A stretch of DNA of 64,000 nt from Hirsutella rhossiliensis (GCF_020360975.1 NW_025408669.1:1736001-1800000), one strand, 5' to 3'; numbered from the stretch's first letter, positions 51,939 to 62,993 are shown. Notes: a model not told the origin generated them from the letters alone. Numbers and translations: made by a program.

Positions 51939-53107
51939 CTACGGTCCGTACGGATTGGGATGACTGACTGGGCCCAAGTTCCCTCCGGCTGAAGAGCTGT
52001 CTGAGGGTTCTGACCTTGCCGGTTCCCCGTTTGGTGGCTCAGAGCCCGGTTTTGGCTGATAAATCAACTTTGCGTAGGGAGAGCTGTCAGTGTCCACAAC
52101 CAGCAGCTCCTTGTCACATCGACCAAGCAGTGCGTAGACCTTGACCTCGCCGTCCTGGATACCAATAACGGCACTTGTTCCAGCGAAGATGACGTCGCCT
52201 TCTATGCCACAGCGGTTGCAGAAGACGACTATAATCTCTTCCTGGTTCTCGGAGCGAATGAGGGGCTCAAGCCGGGTGACCCAATAGGCCAGGGTGTCCA
52301 TGTCTGGCTCATTAGGTTTGCGTGTGAACAGCTGTTGGTCCTCCCTGGTCATCCATGCCATGGAGACAATAACCAGGTTGGACTCGACCTCGAGTATATG
52401 AAAGGCAAACTCAAAAGCATGCCAGGGTGCCTCAAACTTGTACGGGCTGCAAAGCGTCAGCCAACCGAGTTCGCGCTGAATGAGCGACGGCCACGTCATA
52501 CTTGAGGTCCATGCCTGTGATGCATTGCAACGTAAGTATAATGAATGCGAGAGGAGGAAACAGGGCCCATATGTTGGTTGGTGTGCTTACATATGCCGAT
52601 GGAGGTGTTTCCCAAACCGGGGATAAAGCCGTCGTAGAAACCACCATCGCCCTCGAGAGCCCACGTCTCGTCAGTGTAGTAGAGAAAAGACTTGCGATAG
52701 TTGGCAATGGTCTCGCCTTCCTGGTTGACGACGATGGCCGAGTTGTAGTACTCGGGGCCGGTGGGCCACTTGGGAGAGACATCGACCTTTTCCGGATAGC
52801 CAGCCAAGACGACGCAGTTGTACTTGAGCGCAGTCGTTCGAGCCCACAGCGATGTGATGCCGGAGCCCGAGGGCTCGAGGAAGGGGGCGATTTCCTGGAG
52901 CGACTTGAAGTTGTATCCTGTTGCCGCGTCAGAAGCGAGACGCCGGCGAGTGGATCCCAACGTACCGGTAAAGGCCATTTCGGGCAGGACGAGGAGGTCG
53001 AGATCGAGGTCTTCGGGATTTGCCCTGGACAGGACGGCATCGGCGCGGTGGAGATTGTTGTCCACGTCGCCAACCTGGGGCGCAAACTGCAAGCACGCAA
53101 TCTTCAT
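51939..53107 (-). CDS. NTA1: Protein N-terminal amidase (nitrilase superfamily)
   Basis: The four exons in transcript order are 53107-52966, 52917-52591, 52514-52502 (13 nt) and 52446-51939, giving 329 residues. The catalytic triad of the nitrilase superfamily is present: E43 (LVLPEMAFTG), K123 (YRKSFLYYTDE) and C157 (SIGICMDLNPYKFEAP). The context CMDLNPYKF plus the YRKSFLY loop matches Nta1, which deamidates N-terminal Asn/Gln to Asp/Glu and thereby feeds proteins into the Arg/N-degron pathway. The micro-exon supplies GC-ATG-GAC-CTC-AA, so the Cys157 codon is split T|GC across a junction and skipping it would destroy the active site. The C-terminus is a short Pro/Ser-rich tail. An in-frame upstream ATG (53161) could add 18 residues. 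Confidence 0.88.
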
Positions 53108-54101
53108 GGTGACGGGCTGTTGATCGCTTTTATGCAGACAGAACCAACAGCATATATTCAACCCGGGGTAGCTGGCGGGGATGGAGACGGGGGGAAATGG
53201 CGCGTTGGGCTTTCCAGGGCGACGAGGTGGCGGTCACGGGTGAGTCCTCGAGTGGGGGTACCTAGGAATGCCGTAAGTACATTGCGAGGTTACAGCACAG
53301 GATGCCCTGCCTCTCGCGGCCAGCGGCCAACAGCCAACCGGCATGCTCGATTACGCGCTCGACAAAGGGGGGACCCGCTCGCGATGCTTCTCATGCACGA
53401 CGGACCTGCGGAAACCGTGGTCGATGGTGTGGACCGTCGGGACCCTCAGTAGGCGCGCTGGCGGTTATCGACAGCGGAGAGAGCATTGCTGACCTCCACC
53501 TCCACGGCTCCCTGACGCCTCCCTGACGCCTCCCTCTCCGCGATACCACTCTACACGCGGCGCGCGGCGCTTCATCGCCTGCCGCTTCCGCCGCTGGCAG
53601 ATCCCTCCCCGCGCGGCACCGCTATGGCTCATTGGCCCAGCCTTGCAGGGAACTGGCGTCTAAGAGCCCGCCTCTCCAGTCCGGCCCAATGAAGCAGGCC
53701 CTTGGTCTTCGATGCCCCGCCAGAATGCTACGCCAGAGGCTGATGCTCCCATACGTCTGGCCGTGTCGGGTGCAAGCAAGAGGCTGAAACGGGCCAAGAG
53801 GGCCCTCCGTGGCCCAAGGGATGCTGGCCAAGCCTGCACGCCCTGCTGCGTCCCGTCTGCCCATCCCGCCGACGGCGTCGCACAGGTTGCGTTGGCCCGA
53901 CACCATATAACATCGCCGCTGCTGCTCTGCAGGCCGGGGCCATGGGGCAAACGTTGAACTCGCCCGGTCGAGCGATTCTGGACCCGGCCTTGCCTCCCGC
54001 TGGCGGACTGAGAGCAGCAGGTTCATCGCCATGCGACAGATGTTGGCCGACTTTGCTGCGGACGCCTGCTTCGCCTCAATACATTGCGTTTAATAATCAG
54101 C
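53108..54101. promoter_or_regulatory. Divergent promoter NTA1 / paralogue B
   Basis: 994 bp, GC-rich, no gene supported. A short tandem duplication of CTCCCTGACGC lies at about 53508-53530. Confidence 0.45.
53508..53530. repeat. Short tandem repeat (about 11 bp, two units)
   Basis: CTCCCTGACGC occurs twice in direct succession, followed by a partial CTCCCT. Confidence 0.8.
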
Positions 54102-55731
54102 ATGGCCCAGTTTGTTCTTTTGTTTGTCCTCTGCCGTGTCGTCGTCGCCCTCCAGGTGACCCCGGGCTCCCCCTGTGCTGCATACTGCCTGGATTCACTC
54201 GAGGGAAACGACTTCAAAGCATCGGATTCAACGACCAACCCGGCAGACGTTAGCTGCAGAGACGCCAACTATGTGACGACGGACAGCGGCATCAAGTTTA
54301 GGGAATGCGTAGACTGCCTGCAGACGAGCACCAAATTTGCAGAGGGGGAGTCCGATGTCAAGTGGTACATCTGTGAGTTCTCCTTGAGCCTTTGGCACTT
54401 GGCCGGGACTGACAGCTCGTCATGGCTAGACAATCTGCGATATGCCATCAGCGCCTGTCTCTTTTCCTCGCCTGCGGCGCCGCCCAACAAGACGGCCGAC
54501 TCGCCATGTGGCGTAGACAAGGCGTGTCGGCCTCTCAAGGGAGCTCTGACGAGTGACGACCTACAGCCGGCTCCGCAAACTTCGCAGGACTACTGCACTG
54601 CCGACCACGGTGCCTTCAAAAGGTCGAACCTGTCGCCCTGTACCAAGTGCCTTCGGGCTACCGAGGGCGAGGCGTACCTCTCGAATTGTGCGTCGCTCCT
54701 CACTCACATCCCGCAGCTTTGGCTCCAACTGACCCGTCTCAGTCCTGGTTGCCCTCGAGGCCGGTTGCGCCCAAAACCCGGCTGATGGCCAAGTTTTGGG
54801 CCTGAGCAGCAGCCTCTTCACCGCAGATGCCGTCAGCGCCGTCAACCCTCCGACCAGCAATCAGGACGACAAAAAGGGGCAGCCCGGCCTCACGGGCAGT
54901 GCCATCGCCGGCATCGTCATTGGCGTCGTCCTCCTTTTTGTATTTGCCGCCGCCCTGTTTATTGTATACTGGCGTCGCCAGGAAGCTTTGGATAGCGAGG
55001 ATAGCGACGACGAGGCCAAGGGGCTCCCAGGTCCCAATTACCCGCACCTACCCGGCAGCAACACGGGAACAACCCGAGTGTTTCGTCGAGGTGATGCTGG
55101 ACAGGCCTTCGGTGGGAAAGCGTCGCACTTTACTTCGTCTGGCGAATACTACGACCACATGCGTGCGCAAGGCCAATCCGGCCGAACCGTATACGCATCG
55201 GATTTTACCATCAATGCACCAGGCTCCCACAGCGCGATACCTACGCATTACGCATACATTCCAGGGACGAGCTCGCGCGCGGCGAGCCGAGCAAGCCCGG
55301 GCCGGGTGCCGTCACCACCTGCCTCCATCAACCGCCCCGAGAAGACCAACAGACCAGACACGTTCGCCATTCAGGCCTATCTCACCGCAGCAGAAGACTC
55401 GAGCCGGCTCGCTGCTTCGTCAGCCCCTCCCGCTCCGAGGCCCAAGGCGCCGGCTGCTCACGGCTTCAGAATTCCTCTTGCGTCTTTGCCGAAACTGGGG
55501 ATACCGAAAAAGCCCATGCTTCGGCACAGGGCAGCAGAGACGCCGACGCCCGGCGGGCTGCACCGGGGGGTCGAACTGCAAATATCAGAACCAGTCATGG
55601 GAGACGACAGCAGGTTCAGCGAGCCAGCCACGGTGAACACGGCAGCGAAACAGCAAAAGGCCGGGCACTGCGAGGACGGGTACGTCGAGGTGCCCCTACG
55701 AAGTGGCAAGAGTACCCTATATGGGTTTTGA
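54102..55731 (+). CDS. Cysteine-rich single-pass membrane protein, paralogue B
   Basis: The three exons are 54102-54372, 54430-54687 and 54743-55731, giving 505 residues. Intron positions and phases equal those of paralogue A. A signal peptide (MAQFVLLFVLCRVVVAL) is followed by VTPGSPCAAYC and the same 12-cysteine order: SC, CVDC, AC, PC, AC, YC, CTKC and EAGC. YNLRYAISACLF corresponds to YNLRYAVSYCLF in A. A helix (AIAGIVIGVVLLFVFAAALF) and YWRRQ follow, then a cytoplasmic tail of about 250 residues unlike that of A: acidic first, then Ser/Pro-rich, ending in SGKSTLYGF. It is a putative surface sensor. The two copies face away from each other with NTA1 between them. Confidence 0.8.
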
Positions 55732-56162
55732 GGGAACTGGGCAAGCGGGAGATGATGTGGCATTCCTCGGCTAGGAGAAGGGGTTCGGGGCACTTTCAAA
55801 TCAAGCAAGGCAGGGAAGGGAGTTTTGGAAGAGTTGGAGGCTCTTGGTTGTTGCAAGCTGATTCCGCTAATGATGCCCTTGGGAGCATCAATGGACTTTT
55901 ACTCCACTCCTCTTCCACCCTATTCCCCTCCTGTCTTGCTTGTGGCGTTGGGTCCAACATCAGGAAGGTCGGTCGAGTTGTTGACGTGGTTCCATCCAAA
56001 CCAGGCAGTGCGAGACTTGTCGTGGCTAGGGGACAGTATAAGCGGGGGAAGGTGCAGGAGATCTGCATGAGTCGCCGCCGACACCAGACGCACGAGGCCG
56101 GGGAAGGGCAGGGGCCGACGAGAGGGGAGCAATATGCCGAGGGGTTGGAGATGCGGCCGAGC
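55732..56162. other. Convergent intergenic region
   Basis: 3' flanks of paralogue B and the small secreted protein. No gene is seen. Confidence 0.45.
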
Positions 56163-56647
56163 TTACTTGAAGAGGGTCAAGATGCCTGCGTCCTCGTCGG
56201 CGCGGTAGCCCCACGAGGCAGTAAAGTTGCTGCCGACGCAGGGCTGGTTGCTAAATGAAGCCTCGTGGGCGTGGTCGGGGACGTGGACCAGCATGTAGCA
56301 CCACTCCGGCTCGCAGCCTTGGCTGGTGATGTGGAAGCCTAGCCATACTCTATTGTCGGCCGGTATTTCTACATGGAGTAATAAATGAAGGAGAAGAGGT
56401 GTGTTAATGGATGTATTCACGTCTGTGCTCTTGCTGCTATATGAAACACTGAATCGACGGGATATGCGGAGGCAAAGTGGGCGGGCTTGCCTCGAAACAC
56501 TTCCTTGAGCGTCCAATTCGGGGCGCCATCTAGCGGCTGCTTCTCGGCCGAGGCAGGAGAGACGAAGGAGCTTAGTCGCCGGCCGATGGAGATGGACAGG
56601 CAGAGATGCGGCAGGGAGCCGAGGCAGAGGGCGGCGAGAAGCTTCAT
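56163..56647 (-). CDS. Small secreted protein (about 137 residues)
   Basis: ATG 56647 opens a signal peptide (MKLLAALCLGSLPHLCLS). My best model joins 56647-56421 to 56349-56163 (GTGAAT...CAATAG, 71 nt). An alternative acceptor at 56369 shifts the frame. Two N-glycosylation sequons (NWT, NFT) and cysteines in QGCEPEWCYM and NQPCVGSNF are visible; the mature chain has only three, so pairing is incomplete. The end reads SWGYRADEDAGILTLFK. I recognise no family. Its size, secretion signal and position beside two surface proteins make an effector-like or cell-surface role conceivable, but this is inference. Confidence 0.55.
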
Positions 56648-57325
56648 CAGGGCTATATGGTGAATTTGACGTGTACTTTGTCCTTGGTTCTGGCCTACTG
56701 TTTGGTCAAGGGACGTGCATTTATTATAGAAGGTCCAGAAACGATTCGCCTCTCGTCATCGTGGCCATGGCTTAAGACCAAGGGCCACGGCGGCGGCACC
56801 ATTGCCGTTGCACGACACGGCCTAATGGCAAACGATTGTTGCTTTGAGCGGGCAAGAGGGAGCGGCAGAGGAACGAGACGCAAGCGAATTCACCGGTGGG
56901 CATGTCATGGACGGCCAAGCAACGCGGGTGCTACACGAGCTGCCACCGACAAGCAAACCCGTCACGACCCTGACCTGTCGGGCGAGCTTGTTGGCGAAGC
57001 CGGAGACTCGTTGTCCAGGGATGCAAGGTCGCACGCGGTCATGAGCCCGCCGTGTCGTTGCTCGTGGACCCGGGGATTGTACGTGGGGATCCGACCGTTG
57101 GGACTTGTCTAGAGACTGGCAAACTGGGAGAAGCGATTCGTCAAAACCCAGTTTCTTCTTGGCATGGTCGAGCGTGAAAATCCAGACAATGGCATCATGT
57201 GAGCTTGGGACGGAAACTCGGCTGTATAGGCGGCTGGCGTCGAGGTCACGTGGTCACCCACACTAGAGCAGCTAGTCCAGGGTCCCGCCGCAGCTCCAGC
57301 ACCAACAGGCCTATGACCCCCCGCA
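56648..57325. promoter_or_regulatory. Divergent promoter, secreted protein / DHCR24-like gene
   Basis: 678 bp between two starts on opposite strands. No gene or clear motif is seen. Confidence 0.45.
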
Positions 57326-58942
57326 ATGCAACGACATCGCGAGATCGTCAATGACATCGCCGCCTCGGTGCGCGCCCTGTTCGACCGCGGCGAGCCGTAC
57401 CGCATCGCCCATGGCTCCACCAACAGCACCCGCCCGCGGCCGGGCAGGGCCCAGGCCGCCTTTGTCGACATCAGCGCCCTCTCGCACGTGGTCGCCGTCG
57501 ACGCCGCAGCCCGCACCGCCCTCGTCGAGGCCAACGTCCCCATGGACCGCCTGGTCGAGGCCACCCTGCGCCACGGCCTCGTGCCCCCCGTCGTCATGGA
57601 GTTCCCCGGCATCACCGCCGGCGGCGGCTTTGCCGGCACCGCGGGCGAGAGCAGCTCCTTCCGCCACGGCTTCTTCGACGAGTGTGTCAACTTTGTCGAG
57701 ATGGTCCTCGGCAACGGCGACGTGGTGCGCGCCGCGCCCGACGAGCGTCCCGATCTCTTCCGCGGCGCCGCGGGCGCTCTGGGCACCCTCGGCATCGTCA
57801 CCATGATGGAGCTGCGCCTCGTCGAGGCCAAGCGCTGGGTCAAGACGACGTACCACCGCACCACCGCCGTCGCCCACACCCTCGCCAAGCTCCGCGCCGA
57901 GACCGGCGACCCGGCCAACCACTACGTCGACGGCATCCTCTTCTCCCCCAACCACGGCGTAGTCGTCTCCGGCTCCATGACCGACGACAAGCCGGCCGAC
58001 GTCGCCCCGCAAACCTTTAGCAGGGCCAAGGACCCGTGGTTCTACCTCCACGCCCGCGCCAAGACGGAGCACCCGTCGACCACGGCCACCGACTACATCC
58101 CCCTCGCAGAGTACCTCTTCCGTTACGACCGCGGTGGCTTCTGGGTCGGCGAGGGCGCCTTTTCCATCTTCAAGCTCCCTTTCAACCGCTTCTTCCGCTG
58201 GCTCCTCGACGACCTCCTGCACACACGCATGCTCTACCGCGCGCGCCACGCCAGCGGCACCGCCTCGTCCTCTTTCGTAATTCAGGACCTCGCCCTGCCC
58301 TACGCCACGGCCGGTGAGTTTGTCGACTACACGGCCAGCAACTTCGGCATCTGGCCCCTTTGGCTGTGTCCCCTCAAGCACACACTCTTGCCCACCTTTC
58401 ACCCCAACACGGGCGCGACCGAGGAGCCCACGACTACTACTACTACCACGTCTACAGCCTCCACTTGCACCGGCTCTTATTCCACCGCGGCGCCCTCTCC
58501 CACCGCGGCGCCCGACCAAGTGGTCAGCATTGGCCTCTGGGGCTGGGGTCCCCTTGAGCACGACGCCTTCGTCGCGGCCAACCGCGCCCTCGAGAACAAG
58601 CTGGCGCAACTGGGCGGGCGCAAGTGGCTCTACGCGCAGACCTTTTACTCCGAGGACGAGTTCTGGGGCGTCTACGCCGGCTTCCGCGGCCTGTACACGG
58701 CCCTGCGCGAAAAGTACCACGCCACCACGCTGCCGACCATGTACGACAAGGTGTGCCCCGAAGCACGCCGGCAGCCCCGCCGCCGGTCGCCGGCGTGGCT
58801 TGCCATCACGCGGCCCGTCAAGGGCGTGTATGGCATCTGGAAGGGCATCTTGAGCGGTGACCATAAAATGCACCGAAATGCCGAGTGGAAGTACGTGGCG
58901 GACAGCTCGCCAAGGGGCGCCGAGAAGGCTCATCAAGCATAA
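57326..58942 (+). CDS. FAD-linked oxidoreductase, delta(24)-sterol reductase (DHCR24)-like
   Basis: A single exon of 538 residues. An N-terminal FAD-binding (PCMH) domain contains RIAHGSTNSTR, PMDRLVEATLRHGLVPPVV, FPGITAGGGFAGTAGESSS and GALGTLGIVTMMELRLVEAK. The C-terminal half follows the animal and plant DHCR24/DIM pattern: NHYVDGILFSPNHGVVVSGS, KDPWFYLHA, TDYIPLAEYLFRYDRGGFW, VIQDLALP, WPLWLCPLKH, FYSEDEFW and YDKVCPEAR. DHCR24 reduces the sterol side-chain double bond using FAD/NADPH. The N-terminal membrane helix of the animal enzyme is missing here. A Thr/Ser/Ala/Pro insertion of about 35 residues (nt 58425-58520) interrupts the C-terminal half. Fungi make ergosterol, so the substrate is uncertain. 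Confidence 0.8.
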   Translation: MQRHREIVNDIAASVRALFDRGEPYRIAHGSTNSTRPRPGRAQAAFVDISALSHVVAVDAAARTALVEANVPMDRLVEATLRHGLVPPVVMEFPGITAGGGFAGTAGESSSFRHGFFDECVNFVEMVLGNGDVVRAAPDERPDLFRGAAGALGTLGIVTMMELRLVEAKRWVKTTYHRTTAVAHTLAKLRAETGDPANHYVDGILFSPNHGVVVSGSMTDDKPADVAPQTFSRAKDPWFYLHARAKTEHPSTTATDYIPLAEYLFRYDRGGFWVGEGAFSIFKLPFNRFFRWLLDDLLHTRMLYRARHASGTASSSFVIQDLALPYATAGEFVDYTASNFGIWPLWLCPLKHTLLPTFHPNTGATEEPTTTTTTTSTASTCTGSYSTAAPSPTAAPDQVVSIGLWGWGPLEHDAFVAANRALENKLAQLGGRKWLYAQTFYSEDEFWGVYAGFRGLYTALREKYHATTLPTMYDKVCPEARRQPRRRSPAWLAITRPVKGVYGIWKGILSGDHKMHRNAEWKYVADSSPRGAEKAHQA

Positions 58943-60546
58943 AGATGGCCGCGGGGGCATCTCTTCAGGGTTGATGCCTCGAGCGGTATTTATCCCGAGA
59001 CGACAAGCAAAGATCTGTCAGTATAGAGAGAAGCGAGAGCCAAGGTGGAGGCCAGACATTTACCCTCAATTGCATCGACGAGAAAACACTGGCCGGCACT
59101 GCTATCTACTTAATACATATACCGGGCCCTCCCTGACAAGAGCCTAGCAAACGTTCCATCTGCTTCACCACTAAAACAATCTCCGCGAACTCACTTCTCT
59201 CCTGGCTCCATTCTCCATTCTTCTCTTTCACCCCATGTTCCTAGCCAGGCAGCGAAACAAGCCCCCAAGTCCTGCGAGTCGTGCCGTCAGATTTCTCCAG
59301 TCTTTTCATACATATAATCCGTGCCAAACACATCGACTAGCTGCCGTGGGGCTAGATCTGCCACGTCTGCCGTCCAGACCCAACGGCAGCGGCCGACGTC
59401 GTGGATCGTGGTCCTCCAGCCCTGCCACTGCGCGCCGGCCCATCCAAAGCCCCTCCTCGCAAGGCTCTCGTCGGGCACCACACGATGTCGTGCGTATCTC
59501 GTGAATACGGATCCCGCCCTGGGCAGGTCGAGCTATAGGTGGCGTCCCATTACCCTATCTACCCATCTTTTATTTGCTAGACGTGGTCGTGCTGCCTGCC
59601 GGGCCCAAACAAAACGGACATCTTGTCGTCCGTAATGTCCGATGTGATCTCACATGTTCTCGCCCATTTACCCAACCGTCTCTCCTCCTCCGCCGTCCTG
59701 TCCCATCGTGTTGTTCCAGCTTGACAAGAACCTCTCCGATTAAACACCTCTCGCTCACCTTTTTTTCCTCGAACAACAAGTCATATAACCCTCCCGGCAT
59801 CACGAGGTTGACGAAACGTTGTCGTCTTCGATACAGGCGACGGCACAAAAACTCCGTGCTACTACTGCCTCTATGCCAGACAGGCGCAGTGGAGAGAGTG
59901 AATAAGAGACGGCACTTTCCAGTCTCTTTTTGCTGGAGCTGGAGGTATACACATGGTTCGTCGTCGTCCAGATGTATGTGCCGCCCCTTGAGCTGGATCC
60001 TTGCCGTCTCCTTGCTCGTACACGGCATTCGAGCAGAGGGCAGAGTCATGGCTCAGCCAAGCGAAGACACAAGGCCCAGCCCCGCCGCCCTCGGCGAGGT
60101 TCCTGGGGAAATAATACTCACTCCCCGGTCCTCCCGCTTCGTCAACTGCTCCCGATAACTCGTGGACGGGCGTCCGCTATGCCAAGAGGGATTCCGATCT
60201 CAAGTCTCTGCGGAGCGTATAGGACGACCTCTTCGCATGCCAGGGGCACGGGAGAATACTAGCAATCATGTGCCTTTCGAGCCTGGCGCTGGGGTGTACA
60301 TGTTCGTCCGCAACATGTATAGCAAGGACAGGCAGGGCCGGTTCTTTTCGGAATACTTCGTGCGATTTATAAACAGCCGTTCATCGTGCAGGTTGTGACT
60401 GAAGGCGGCTTTTCGTGTTAGGGACACCAAACCAAAAATGTTTACTTTAGAGACCAACGGTCAGGGCCAAGATTGAATATTTATTCCTTTCTATAAGCAA
60501 ACTCCCTTGTGCTGCAACGACTTAGAGTACATGATGCCCTTGCGCT
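58943..60546. other. Convergent intergenic region DHCR24-like / DER1
   Basis: 1.6 kb of 3' flank sequence with many short ORFs on both strands, none resembling a known family. Nothing is supported. Confidence 0.45.
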
Positions 60547-61743
60547 TCAACCCAGACGACGCCCAGGGCCTCTAGTGCGCCAAGAGTCTGGCAGAGGCCC
60601 TCTCGAGGCACCGGTGCCTTGCCCGGATGCGTGGTCTGCTGTCTGAATGCCAGCCGCTGCCGCCACGCTTGTCTGCATCGTCCCGGCAGCCCGCAGCACC
60701 GTGGTCAAGAAGGCGGGCGTGGGGATGAGGTTCCTGCCCCCGCCGTACTCGGGCCAGACTCGCGTGAGAAACTCGTACAAGTGGGCGGCGAGTAAGCCCT
60801 GGATCTGCAGAATCATGTTCATGACACCGCCGGGGAAGAGCAGGTTGAAGAGGATCATGGCGTAGGGAGTCAGCTGTGCGGGGATGCTGATGAACATGTA
60901 GCTGACTTTGCCTCCCCGCTGGTCCTGGGTCACGGTATAGCACATGGCGAGGATCAGTGCCTGGAGGAAGGTGACGAAGCCGAAGTTGGTGAAGTAGTTG
61001 ATGGTCTGAAGCCGACGTCAGCCTCCAAACTCTCGTCTACGGCGCGTCACACAAAGCTGGGGAGCTTGGGGGGGAGAAATGTAGGGAGCTAAAAAAAAAC
61101 CACCCGAGTGAATAGAGTCTCACACGAGCCATCCATAAGACATCCCACCATGCCTACACCGCAGACCAGCCCTTGCGAATGACGGGCTGGGCCGAAGTGT
61201 AGGGGTAATCTTCCTCAGTTCCAGGAACCGTGATAGTAGTAGAGGCATAGCACTATCCGGGCAGATATATGAGGGGTATTTTGTGCGGTTGATCAAGGTG
61301 CCAAAATGGCCAGAGGCAAGGGCAAGCGCAGGCAGGCAAGGCAACAGTCGGAAGCTTACCATGATTGTTCCGCCGACGAATATGAGGTACCAGGCCAGGT
61401 CCTCCCGCCGGGAAAATCGAGGATTGCCAACCTCGAGCTGGCTCAAGTACGAGTAGAGGAAGTATGTGTCAAACAGCAGGCCCAGCGCGGGTCCTGTGAG
61501 CAGAAACGCCGTGCCGAAGCGCCATATCTGGGGCGGAATCATCCACAGGAAGCGCGGGTAGAAGACGAACCACCAGCCCGGAAGCAGCCCGACATGGACG
61601 CCAACAGACAGGACAAAGGCGGCCGTCGCGACAGTCCTGCGAAGCAAAGCATCAGTCGAGGCATCCTCGAGCGAGAACAGGAGCCATGCTCACCTGGACA
61701 ACGGTGGCAGCTGCCAGTAACTCTCGAGCGATAGGTCCGCCAT
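60547..61743 (-). CDS. DER1: Derlin, ER-associated degradation channel component
   Basis: The three exons in transcript order are 61743-61694, 61636-61360 and 61005-60547, giving 261 residues. Intron 2 is long (354 nt). The protein follows Derlins: PPLSRTVATA at the start, FVFYPRFLWMIPPQIWRFGT, GLLFDTYFLYSYLSQLEVG, the conserved TQDQRGGKVSYMFI, and the later FNLLFPGGVMN with AAHLYEFLTRVWPEYGGG and LIPTPAFL. Several membrane helices are visible, as expected for this rhomboid-like pseudoprotease family that has lost the catalytic Ser/His. Derlins help retrotranslocate misfolded proteins from the ER. The C-terminus is Gly/Arg-rich. No SHP box (F-x-G-x-G-Q-R) is seen, so it is more Der1-like than Dfm1-like. 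Confidence 0.92.
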
Positions 61744-62408
61744 GACGGGCAACGGTTTTGCTGCTCAGAAGAGGCCACGAAGCGAACGGCTGTGTACAAG
61801 TGTTTGACGCAGCTACGTTTGACGGGCGAAACGACAAGCAGAAGCCCCAAGGTAGTAGCTTCAACGGCAAGTTGAGACTAGCGCACCACAGGCGACGACA
61901 CCAGGCAGCGAGACTGGCGTGGTCTCGGATGGTGCTGTCGTGTCATCTTCGGGTCCAGCCACGCGGTTTTGGGAAAGGAAGAATTCTGTCGTTCTCGGTT
62001 AGCTGGGCAGATATTTCTTGTAGCTCCGGCACGACTCCGTTATTCCACTAAGGGGGGGTTAGGTGTCCTTATATCGGGGTACGGAGTACATCGTACTGTG
62101 GGGCGTGTTGCTTCTCTGCTCGTTGAAGGCTGCCTACCCTGTACACACCCTGGCCTGGCTTCACCTTCACCATGGCAGGAAGACGAGGCGTTGAGATGGG
62201 ACGATCTTGGCTTGTAGATCTCAGCATTAGCTTCACTCTCCGAGGCTCGCTTTAAGTATCCATATCAGGATGTGAAGAGCAAAAGGTTGGGCTTGGGTCA
62301 ATCAAATAACAACGTCAATATGCGGCCCCTCTCTTGACCATCACTCTGCCTCACCACCCACTCAATCTTAGACGACGCATCATCACCAAGCGCGAGGCGC
62401 ACGCCAAC
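61744..62408. promoter_or_regulatory. Divergent promoter DER1 / Rcf3-like gene
   Basis: Contains one GTACGGAGTAC palindrome (62079-62089). A coding-looking frame with an AG acceptor (AATCTTAG, near 62370) precedes the chosen start of the next gene, so its true 5' end may lie here. Confidence 0.45.
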
Positions 62409-62789
62409 ATGCGCATCCACGACGGGCTGAAAAGCGACGAGGCAGACAACGCCGCCTGGGAAGCTGGCAAAGGCGCCATCATCGGGGCCGCAAAATGGGG
62501 CGCCGGAGCGGCCGTGCTAGGCGCCATCGGTTACGTCTGGTCGCCCATATACCGCGCAACCACGATCCAGTTCAAAGTGTGAGGCTGCGTCCCCGTCCAT
62601 GCCCGCGCGCTGCTCATCCTTGCCCGCAGATACATTCAGATGTCCGGCATGGTGCTCGGGGGCATGATTGAGGCGGACTGGCGGTTGAGGCAGTATGAGT
62701 ACCAGATGAGGATGCAGAGGCGTTGGCTCCGCGAAAAGGCAAAGTGGGATCGGTACGAAGCAGAATTCTCCAACAAGAATGACAAATAA
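62409..62789 (+). CDS. Rcf3/HIG1-related mitochondrial inner-membrane protein
   Basis: The two exons are 62409-62578 and 62630-62789, giving 109 residues. The 51-nt intron splits a Val codon (GT|A). The chosen start gives MRIHDGLKSDEADNAAWEAG. Two membrane helices follow, a Gly/Ala-rich one (AIIGAAKWGAGAAVLGAIGY) and YIQMSGMVLGGMIEAD, then a charged helix (RLRQYEYQMRMQRRWLREKA). The pattern YR-x3-T-x-QF-x-VY-x8-G-x4-AD-x-RL fits yeast Rcf3 and the N-terminal part of Rcf2, modulators of cytochrome c oxidase supercomplexes. The open frame continues 5' through KREAHAN towards an AG acceptor, so a short upstream exon is possible. Confidence 0.6.
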
Positions 62790-62993
62790 GGCCTTTGATG
62801 ATAAAGCATCTTCCATTCTCTACCTACCTGGCATCAATCATCACCGTTGTCGAGCAACGCGTAAAGTCAACGGCACATTCCCACCACACGACGCCTCACA
62901 GTAGATGGTTCACCGCCTGGAAAAGGACATTTCCGACTCCGACGCCCCCAAAACATGATGCAGCAAACAGTGTCCCGTTTTCGAGCTCCCGCC

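Noticed and set aside
57311..58960. 549-codon ORF antisense to the DHCR24-like gene, longer than the sense ORF
   Set aside because: It is Gly/Val/Glu/Arg-rich with no family resemblance, while the sense frame shows FAD-binding and DHCR24 motifs along its whole length. Long antisense frames are expected in GC-rich codon-biased genes.
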